Positions 7,218-14,602 of a DNA stretch of 64,000 nt are shown here, piece after piece. Location of the stretch: contig NZ_CP036533.1 of assembly GCF_024585265.1 (NCBI RefSeq), forward strand, positions 5,093,001-5,157,000, read 5' to 3'. The notes under the pieces were generated by a model that did not search any database, was not told the origin of the DNA, and saw nothing but the letters and a program-made list of their open reading frames with translations. Position numbers and translations under genes: made by a program. How positions within the stretch are numbered: position 1 is the first letter of the stretch; each line of letters begins with the position of its first letter. Origin of the DNA: Bradyrhizobium sp. WBAH42. Lineage in GTDB: Bacteria > Pseudomonadota > Alphaproteobacteria > Rhizobiales > Xanthobacteraceae.

Positions 7218-8603
7218 ATGGAGACCATTCGAGCCTATCTGGAGCGCAAGCACGCGGAACTCAGGCTGTTGAACGGCAGCCTGAGAAACCCGCTCGACTT
7301 GGCGCCGCCGTGTTCCGTCGACGACGTCGTCCGATCCAAATTCCAGATCACTGCGGCGCTCAGGGCGGAGCACGAATTGCACGAGTGGAAGGCGACCGAG
7401 ACAGCCTGGTCGCACACGGCCGATCCCGCCAGTGGGCCGTTCGAGTTCAGTTACGATTACCAGCGGGCCGATCTCACGGTACGCGGGCCGTCGTTCTACG
7501 CGCTCGACGGCGGCTGCACGAGCACGGCGATCTACACCGCCTCGGGAATGGCGGCGATCTCCGCGGTGCTGCTTGCCTCCGCGCGGATCGTTGCGAAGGC
7601 CGACATCCTGGTGCTGCCAGGCTCCTACGGCGAGTCGCTGGAGCTGATCCGAAGCTTCATCCCGCATTTGCGGATCGAGGCCTTGACGCTGCCGCTCGGC
7701 GATGCGTTGGCACGGGTGGGCTCGCCGCGGATCCTCCTGCTGGATTCCTGCTCCGTCGCCGGCGCCATCGAAGCGGTGCTGCGCCGTGACGGCTCGGGAC
7801 TCGATCTCCTGATTTTCGATACGACGTGCTTCGCCGGCAGGTCTGGTCGCATCAGGCGGGTCTCGAGGTGGGCCAGGTGGCACGGAATTCCGCTGGTGCT
7901 GGTGCGAAGCCACAACAAGCTCGACTCGCTCGGAGCGGAATATGGCAGGCTCGGCTCAGCCGTCTTCGTGCACGGGCATGAGCGTTCGCCGCGGGCAGGG
8001 GATATTGAATGGACACGTCTCGCGTCCGAAACGCGCAATGCGGTGCGGCTGCTCGGCGGTGCGGCATTGCCGGCCCACTTCCCGCCCTTCGCAGGCAGCG
8101 CGGCGTACTGGGCGCTGACGAAGCGGCGCGTGGCGGCGATCTTGCGTAACGGCCGAAGCTCGGCGCGATACTTTGCCGCCGAGATCCCGGCGCTCTCGGC
8201 TCAGCTTCGCTTCACCCACGGTCTCTACGTGACCCTTCGCGGAAAGCGCGCGCTCGACGAGGCGGCCGCGCGACAGGCTGCCGAGGACATGAGCTGCGAA
8301 TTGCGCCGCGAGGGCTTTCCCATCCGCCACGCCGGCAGCTTCGGGTTCGACTTCGCCGCGACCGAATGGTTTCACGACGCGATGACGGATCAGTACAGTG
8401 TCCGGGTGGCGGTCCCGGACCTACCGACGGAGGTGTGGGGCGATCTCACCGCTTCCATTGCGCGGTGGTGGCGCGGTCATCAGCCGGCAGTCGGCGCCGT
8501 GTCTGTCGACAGCCCGGCGGAGGGCGCGTCGATCAGTCGACCGCCAGGCAATATTCCAGTTGCGGCTTCTCGCGGTCGCGGCGCGCCCACTCCTGGAGGG
8601 TAA
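7218..8603 (+). CDS. Divergent PLP-dependent fold type I protein, unknown activity
   Basis: This is a 461-residue protein I could not assign to a named family. It has the order of motifs of Cys/Met-metabolism PLP enzymes: SGMAAISAVLLA at residues 109-120 (cofactor phosphate region, compare SGMGAIS of methionine gamma-lyase), FDTT at 200-203 (Asp201 would face the pyridine nitrogen), and SHNKLDSLGAEYG at 231-243 with Lys234 as candidate Schiff-base lysine. Surrounding sequence is unlike the usual TKYIGGH context, so activity is unpredictable. There is no signal peptide. The ribosome-binding site is weak. The last ~40 residues are low-complexity and overlap a convergent gene by 71 bases, which suggests a lost stop codon and read-through extension. 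Confidence 0.7.
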   Translation: METIRAYLERKHAELRLLNGSLRNPLDLAPPCSVDDVVRSKFQITAALRAEHELHEWKATETAWSHTADPASGPFEFSYDYQRADLTVRGPSFYALDGGCTSTAIYTASGMAAISAVLLASARIVAKADILVLPGSYGESLELIRSFIPHLRIEALTLPLGDALARVGSPRILLLDSCSVAGAIEAVLRRDGSGLDLLIFDTTCFAGRSGRIRRVSRWARWHGIPLVLVRSHNKLDSLGAEYGRLGSAVFVHGHERSPRAGDIEWTRLASETRNAVRLLGGAALPAHFPPFAGSAAYWALTKRRVAAILRNGRSSARYFAAEIPALSAQLRFTHGLYVTLRGKRALDEAAARQAAEDMSCELRREGFPIRHAGSFGFDFAATEWFHDAMTDQYSVRVAVPDLPTEVWGDLTASIARWWRGHQPAVGAVSVDSPAEGASISRPPGNIPVAASRGRGAPTPGG

Positions 8604-8775
8604 ATGCAGGCTGACGTTGTCCCGTTGCGGCGCCAATGATCGAGGCCTGGGCCAGCTTGATGGGCCGCGTGACCACATTGGTGTTCACCACGCCTGCGTC
8701 GATTGCCAGATACGATATCGCAACGACCGCGACCGCAGATGCGATCGCCATTCTCGTCAGCTCGGATTGCTGCAT
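8533..8775 (-). CDS. Small membrane or exported protein, unknown function
   Basis: This is an 80-residue protein with an N-terminal hydrophobic helix (about residues 9-27, MAIASAVAVVAISYLAIDA), either an uncleaved anchor or a signal sequence. A polar tail follows (IGAATGQRQPAFTLQEWARRDREK). The composition is that of a real gene and the start is unambiguous. Its 3' end overlaps the convergent PLP-fold gene by 71 bases. No family was recognised. Confidence 0.6.
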   Translation of the reverse strand: MQQSELTRMAIASAVAVVAISYLAIDAGVVNTNVVTRPIKLAQASIIGAATGQRQPAFTLQEWARRDREKPQLEYCLAVD

Positions 8776-8893
8776 TCAGAAACCTGTCGGGCCCGTCTCG
8801 CCCGGCGTTTACATAGTGCTGGTCGGCACCGTTCAAAGGCCGGCATATGGTTACCCACGCGTTCGTGATGGGCGCCGGCTTTGCAATCGTGAG

Positions 8894-8970
8894 TGGCGAT
8901 CCCGGCAGGACTCGAACCTGCAACCCGCGGAGTAGAAATCCGCTACTCTATCCAGTTGAGCTACGGGACC
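8894..8970 (-). tRNA. tRNA-Arg (anticodon TCT)
   Basis: The minus strand gives a full cloverleaf. The acceptor GGTCCCG pairs with CGGGATC, the D arm is GCTC/GAGT, and the anticodon stem GCGGA/TCCGC encloses loop TTTCTAC. A standard T arm contains GGTTCGAGTCC. A genomic CCA follows the discriminator G. Anticodon TCT decodes AGA. No integrase or tRNA-fragment repeat is seen nearby, so there is no sign of an integrated island here. Confidence 0.96.
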
Positions 8971-9388
8971 GTCTTGAGCCGGCCGGTTGGGGCCGCCCGG
9001 ATTGGGCGGCTGGCCGTTCATGTAGCATGCCAATATGAAAAATTGGGTGTTTCGCCAAGCCTGAACCGAACCGTTTTCCTCCGTGCTGCGACAAAGCGGA
9101 ACGGTGGGGTGTCAGGGTGCCGGGTTGAGCGGCAGCGGACTGGACGATGGATCACATCGCCGGGAACGCTGAACAGCTTCCGGGACACGGCCGCCGGTCG
9201 ACTGGTCAGGTCATGTTGCACCATCAGGACGGCGTGCGCGGCAGTATCTCGGCTGGTCTCCCTGGGCTTGCCTTGTCATGGCGAATGCGACGATTTGCAC
9301 CTTACGGTTCCATCGCCTTGAGTCGGTCACCTTTCCGCGCATTTCATTTGCCGCCGCGGCGTTCGTCCGCGCTTTCCGGGAGTCCTCC
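8971..9388. other. Intergenic region without a recognisable gene
   Basis: These 418 bases lie between tRNA-Arg and the alpha-2-macroglobulin gene. The only clear structure is a hairpin with GCCGCCC (8992-8998) and GGGCGGC (9004-9010) around a GGATT loop, just upstream of the tRNA on its own strand and without a T-run. The tRNA promoter and the promoter of the downstream operon should lie here, but I cannot place either. Confidence 0.4.
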
Positions 9389-12300
9389 ATGATCGGTCTT
9401 GTTCGCGCCGTCACGATCTGCGCCGCGCTGGCGCTCGGCCTTGTCGCTGCACAGGCCGCCGACAAGGCGTTCAAGCGCGACGACCTCGCCGATTCCGCGA
9501 TCAAGCTCGAGGCCCAGATCAAGAGCGAGGCGGGGCCGGTCGCCAAGACCAACGCGACGCTGAAGACGGACGCCGACGCTGCCTTCCGGCGCAATGATTA
9601 CCGCACCGGCCTTTCGGTGCTCGGCCAGATCGCCGCGACCACGCCCGAGGATGCCGGCAACTGGCTGCGGCTCGCCAAGGTCGTGTTCCAGATCTCGCCG
9701 AAGAGCTCGAGCGAGCAGACCTTCCTGCTGGAGCGCGCCTCGACCGCGGCCTATATCGCCTATCAGCGCGCCGGCAATTCGGGCGAGGAGGCCGACGCGC
9801 TCGCCGTGCTCGGCAAGGCGCTGGCTGAACGCAAGCTGTGGCGGCCGGGGCTGGATGCGCTGCGGCTGTCGCTCGACATGCGCGAGGTCGCCGACGTCCG
9901 CGGCCAATATGAGAGGATGCGGGACGAGCACGGCTTCCGCCTGCTCGACTACACCGTCGACTCGGATTCGGCGAGCCCGCGCGCCTGCTTCCAATTCTCC
10001 GAGGAATTGGCCAAGCGCACCGATTTCGCGCCCTTCCTGGCGCTGGCGGGCCAGGACAAGCCAGCGCTGTCGGCCGAAGCCAAGCAGCTCTGCGTCGACG
10101 GGCTCAAGCACGGCGAGCGCTACAACATCAATCTACGCGCCGGCCTGCCGTCTACGGTGAAGGAGGGGCTGCCGAAATCGGCCGAGTTCAACATCTATGT
10201 GCGCGACCGCAAGCCCTTCGTGCGCTTCACCAGCCGGGCCTATGTGCTGCCGCGGACCGGCCAGCGCGGCATTCCCGTCGTCAGCGTCAACACGCCCGCG
10301 GTCAACATCAACGTTTACAGGATCGGTGACCGCAACCTGATCAACACGGTGGTCGACAGCGATTTCCAGAAGACGCTGTCCAAGTATCAGCTCTCAGATC
10401 TCGGCGACGAGCGCGGCGTCAAGGTCTGGTCGGGTGAGCTTGCGACCGCGATGACGCTGAATCAGGACGTCACCACGGCATTCCCGGTCGATCAGGCGCT
10501 CGGCGAACTACAGCCCGGTGTCTACGTCATGACGGCAGCGGCCAAGGGCCCAGGCTCGGACGACGACTACCAGCTCGCCACGCAATGGTTCATCGTCTCC
10601 GACCTCGGCATCTCCGCTTACTCCGGCAATGACGGCATCCATGTCTTCGTCAATTCGCTGGCGTCGACCGATCCGGTCGGCAAGGCCGAGGTGCGGCTGG
10701 TCGCCCGCAACAACGAGATCCTGGCGACGCGCAAGACCGACGAGACCGGTCACGTGCTGTTCGAGGCCGGCCTTGCGCGCGGCGAGGGCGGATTGTCGCC
10801 GGCGATGCTCACTGTCACCGGCGAGAAGGCCGACTATGCCTTCCTGAGCCTGAAAACGTCGGCCTTCGACCTCTCCGACCGCGGCGTCTCGGGGCGCGCG
10901 GTGCCCGCCGGCGCCGATGCCTTTGTCTATGCCGAGCGCGGCGTCTACCGCTCCAGCGAGACCGTCTTCCTCACCGCGCTGCTCCGCGACGGGCAGGGCA
11001 ATGCCGTCACCGGCGGGCCGATGACGCTGGTGGTCGAGCGCCCCGACGGCGTCGAATATCGTCGCGCCGTGCTGGCGGATCAGGGCGCCGGCGGCCGCAC
11101 GCTGTCCGTGCCGCTCAATTCGGCTGTTCCCACCGGAACGTGGCGGGTGCGCGCCTTCACCGATCCGAAGGGGGCTTCGGTCGGCGAAACCACCTTCATG
11201 GTCGAGGATTACGTGCCCGATCGGATCGAATTCGACTTGTCCGCCAAGGACAAGCTGATCAAAGCTAACGCTCCAGTGGAGCTTAAGGCCGATGGTCATT
11301 TCCTCTATGGCGCACCGGCCTCAGGCCTTCAGCTCGAAGGCGACATGCTGATCGCGCCCGCGGCCGAGCGGCCCGGCTTTGCCGGCTACAAGTTCGGCGT
11401 CGACGACGAGGAAACCACCTCGAACGAGCGCACGCCGCTGGAGAGCCTGCCCGAAGCCGACGCCAATGGTGTTGCCACCTTCCCGGTGACGCTGGACAAG
11501 CAGCCGGCCTCGACGCGTCCGCAGGAGGCGCAGATCTTCGTCCGCATGGTCGAGACCGGCGGCCGCGCCGTCGAGCGCAAGATCGTGCTGCCGGTCGCGC
11601 CCGCGACGGCGCAGATCGGCATCAAGCCGCTGTTCGGCGACAAGAACGTCGCCGAGGGCGACAAGGCCGAGTTCGACGTCGTGTTCGTCTCGCCGGAGGG
11701 CGAGAAGCTGCGTCGCGACGGCCTGCGCTACGAGCTCCTGAAGATGGAGTCGCGCTACCAGTGGTACCGCCAGAACAATTATTGGGAGTACGAGCCGGTC
11801 AAGTCGACCTCGCGCGTCGCCGACGGCGACGTCACCATCGCGGCCGACAAGCCGGCGCGGATCTCGCTCACGCCGCAGCCCGGCCGCTACCGGCTCGACG
11901 TCAAGTCGAACGACGCTGACGGCCCGATGACATCGGTGCAGTTCGACGTCGGCTGGTACTCCGACGGCAGCGCCGACACGCCGGACCTGCTGGAGACCTC
12001 GATCGACAAGCCGCAATATTCCTCCGGCGACACCATGACGGTCTCGGTCAACGTCCGCAGCGCCGGCAAGCTCACCGTCAACGTGCTCGGCGACCGCCTG
12101 CTGACGACGCAGACCATCGACGTCAAGGAAGGCACCGCGCAGGTGAAGCTCCCAATCGGCAAGGACTGGGGCACCGGTGCTTATGTGGTGGCGACGCTGC
12201 GCCGTCCGCTCGATGCGGCTGCCCAGCGCATGCCGGGCCGGGCGATCGGGCTGAAATGGTTCGGCATCGACAAGCAGACCCGCACCTTGCAGGTGAAGCT

Positions 12301-14593
12301 GTCGCCGCCCTCGCTGATCCGGCCGAACTCCACGCTGAAGACCCCGGTCAAGCTCGACGGCCTCAATCCGGGCGAGGACGCCAAGGTCGTCATCGCCGCC
12401 GTCGATGTCGGCATCCTCAACCTCACCAATTACAAGCCGCCCGCGCCGGACGATTACTATCTCGGCCAGCGCCGCCTCAGCGCCGAGATCCGCGATCTGT
12501 ACGGGCAGCTGATCGATGGGATGTCCGGCACGCGCGGCCAGATCAAGTCCGGCGGCGATGCCGGTGCGGGTGAGCTCCAGGGCTCGCCGCCCACGCAGAA
12601 GCCGCTCGCGCTCTATTCCGGCATCGTCACGGTCGCTGCCGACGGCACCGCGGACGTGAGCTTCGACATTCCGGAGTTCGCCGGCACCGCGCGCGTGATG
12701 GCGGTGGCGTGGACCGCGACCAAGCTCGGCCGCGCCAACACCGACGTCGTGATCCGCGATCCCGTCGTGCTGACCACGACGCTGCCGCGCTTCCTGCTCA
12801 ACGGCGACCACGGCACGGTCAACCTGGAAATCGACAACGTCGAGGGCCAGGCCGGCGACTACGTCATCAATGTGAAGGCGGGCGGTCCGGTGAAGATGAC
12901 CGGCAATCCCGCAACCACGGTGAAGCTCGCCGCCAAGCAGCGCAATTCGTTCTCGCTCGCGCTCGATGCGACCGCGGCGGGGCAGGCGACGCTCGACGTC
13001 GACATCAAGGGGCCGAGCGGCCTTTCGCTGGCGCGTCACTATGCGTTCGACGTCAAGGCGGCGACGCAGGTGCTGGCGCGGCGTTCGATCCGGACGCTGG
13101 CGAAGGGCGAGAGCCTGACCCTGACCTCGGACATGTTCTCCGATCTCGTGCCGGGCACCGGCAGTGTCTCGGTCTCGGCCAGCCTGTCGACCGCGCTCGA
13201 CGCGGCAACGATCCTGAAAGCGCTCGACCGCTATCCCTATGGCTGCTCGGAGCAGATCACGAGCCGGGCCATGCCGCTGCTCTATGTCAACGAGCTCGCG
13301 GCCGGCGCGCATCTCGCCATGGATACCGAGGTCGACCAGCGCATCCGCGACGCCATCGAGCGGCTGTTGGCGCGCCAGGGCTCGAACGGCTCGTTCGGCC
13401 TGTGGTCGGCGGGCGGCGACGATGCCTGGCTCGATGCCTATGTGACGGACTTCCTCACCCGCGCCCGCGAGAAGGGGTTTGTGGTGCCTGATGTCCTGTT
13501 CAAGAACGCGCTGGACCGCATCCGCAACTCCGTCGTCAATGCCAACGAGCCGGAGAAGGACGGCGGCCGCGATCTCGCCTACGGCCTCTACGTGCTCGCC
13601 CGTAACGGCGCAGCTCCGATCGGCGATCTCCGCTACCTCGCCGATACCAAGCTGAACAACCTCGCAACCCCGATCGCGAAGTCGCAGCTTGCGGCGGCGC
13701 TCGCTCTCGTCGGCGACCGCAACCGCGCCGAGCGGGTCTATGGCGCGGCGCTGGACAGCCTTGCGCCCAAACCCGCGCTGGAATTCGGCCGCACCGACTA
13801 CGGCTCGCAGCTGCGCGATGCCGCAGCATTGGTGTCGCTCGCCAGCGAAGGCAACGCGCCGAGGGCGACGTTGACGCAGGCGGTGTCGCGGGTCGAGAGC
13901 GCCCGCGGACTGACGCCCTACACCTCGACGCAGGAGAATGCGTGGCTGGTGCTGGCGGCACGGGCGCTCGCCAAGGAGAACCTCTCGATCGAGGTCGACG
14001 GCCAGCCGGTCAAGACCGCCCTGTATCGCAGCTACAAGGCCGACACGCTGGGCGGCAAGCCGCTGAAGATCACCAACACCGGCGATGCGCCGGTGCAGGC
14101 GGTCGTCTCGGTATCGGGCTCGCCGGTGACACCGGAGCCGGCGGCGTCCAACGGCTTCAAGATCGAGCGCAGCTACTACACGCTCGACGGCAAGCCCGCG
14201 GACATCAGCAAGGTCAAGCAGAACCAGCGCTTTGCGGTGGTGCTGAAGATCACCGAGGCCAAACCCGAGTACGGCCACATCATGGTGTCCGACTATCTGC
14301 CGGCGGGCCTGGAGATCGACAATCCGAAGCTGGTCTCGTCGGGCGACAGCGGGACGCTGGACTGGATCGAGGACGGCGAGGAGCCTGAAGACACCGAGTT
14401 CCGCGACGACCGCTTCACCGCGGCCGTCGACCGGGCCTCGGATTCCAAGTCCGTCTTCACCGTCGCCTATGTCGTCCGCGCGGTCTCGCCCGGCAAATAC
14501 GTGTTGCCGCAGGCCTATGTCGAGGACATGTACAATCCCTCGCGCTATGGCCGGACCAGCACGGGGACCGTCGAGGTGCGGGCGGCGAAGTGA
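9389..14593 (+). CDS. Bacterial alpha-2-macroglobulin (YfhM-like)
   Basis: This is a 1734-residue periplasmic protease trap. A Sec signal peptide (residues 1-23, LALGLVAAQAAD) is followed by an alpha-helical N-terminal region and then a long series of macroglobulin-type beta domains. The thioester motif GCSEQ lies at about residues 1285-1289, so covalent trapping is probably intact. An alpha/alpha-toroid (ALAKENLSIEV region) and a C-terminal receptor-like domain follow. No lipobox is visible, unlike E. coli YfhM, so it may be soluble. The frame opens at 9278, but the start at 9389 places the signal peptide correctly. It is immediately followed by pbpC, the classic partner; the pair is thought to defend the periplasm and repair cell wall after attack by proteases. 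Confidence 0.93.
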   Translation: MIGLVRAVTICAALALGLVAAQAADKAFKRDDLADSAIKLEAQIKSEAGPVAKTNATLKTDADAAFRRNDYRTGLSVLGQIAATTPEDAGNWLRLAKVVFQISPKSSSEQTFLLERASTAAYIAYQRAGNSGEEADALAVLGKALAERKLWRPGLDALRLSLDMREVADVRGQYERMRDEHGFRLLDYTVDSDSASPRACFQFSEELAKRTDFAPFLALAGQDKPALSAEAKQLCVDGLKHGERYNINLRAGLPSTVKEGLPKSAEFNIYVRDRKPFVRFTSRAYVLPRTGQRGIPVVSVNTPAVNINVYRIGDRNLINTVVDSDFQKTLSKYQLSDLGDERGVKVWSGELATAMTLNQDVTTAFPVDQALGELQPGVYVMTAAAKGPGSDDDYQLATQWFIVSDLGISAYSGNDGIHVFVNSLASTDPVGKAEVRLVARNNEILATRKTDETGHVLFEAGLARGEGGLSPAMLTVTGEKADYAFLSLKTSAFDLSDRGVSGRAVPAGADAFVYAERGVYRSSETVFLTALLRDGQGNAVTGGPMTLVVERPDGVEYRRAVLADQGAGGRTLSVPLNSAVPTGTWRVRAFTDPKGASVGETTFMVEDYVPDRIEFDLSAKDKLIKANAPVELKADGHFLYGAPASGLQLEGDMLIAPAAERPGFAGYKFGVDDEETTSNERTPLESLPEADANGVATFPVTLDKQPASTRPQEAQIFVRMVETGGRAVERKIVLPVAPATAQIGIKPLFGDKNVAEGDKAEFDVVFVSPEGEKLRRDGLRYELLKMESRYQWYRQNNYWEYEPVKSTSRVADGDVTIAADKPARISLTPQPGRYRLDVKSNDADGPMTSVQFDVGWYSDGSADTPDLLETSIDKPQYSSGDTMTVSVNVRSAGKLTVNVLGDRLLTTQTIDVKEGTAQVKLPIGKDWGTGAYVVATLRRPLDAAAQRMPGRAIGLKWFGIDKQTRTLQVKLSPPSLIRPNSTLKTPVKLDGLNPGEDAKVVIAAVDVGILNLTNYKPPAPDDYYLGQRRLSAEIRDLYGQLIDGMSGTRGQIKSGGDAGAGELQGSPPTQKPLALYSGIVTVAADGTADVSFDIPEFAGTARVMAVAWTATKLGRANTDVVIRDPVVLTTTLPRFLLNGDHGTVNLEIDNVEGQAGDYVINVKAGGPVKMTGNPATTVKLAAKQRNSFSLALDATAAGQATLDVDIKGPSGLSLARHYAFDVKAATQVLARRSIRTLAKGESLTLTSDMFSDLVPGTGSVSVSASLSTALDAATILKALDRYPYGCSEQITSRAMPLLYVNELAAGAHLAMDTEVDQRIRDAIERLLARQGSNGSFGLWSAGGDDAWLDAYVTDFLTRAREKGFVVPDVLFKNALDRIRNSVVNANEPEKDGGRDLAYGLYVLARNGAAPIGDLRYLADTKLNNLATPIAKSQLAAALALVGDRNRAERVYGAALDSLAPKPALEFGRTDYGSQLRDAAALVSLASEGNAPRATLTQAVSRVESARGLTPYTSTQENAWLVLAARALAKENLSIEVDGQPVKTALYRSYKADTLGGKPLKITNTGDAPVQAVVSVSGSPVTPEPAASNGFKIERSYYTLDGKPADISKVKQNQRFAVVLKITEAKPEYGHIMVSDYLPAGLEIDNPKLVSSGDSGTLDWIEDGEEPEDTEFRDDRFTAAVDRASDSKSVFTVAYVVRAVSPGKYVLPQAYVEDMYNPSRYGRTSTGTVEVRAAK

Positions 14594-14602
14594 GTGCTTG
14601 GA

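Noticed and set aside
8894..8970. tRNA-Arg considered as an integration site for the accessory genes nearby
   Set aside because: No integrase, no duplicated tRNA 3' end and no composition break were found on either side.
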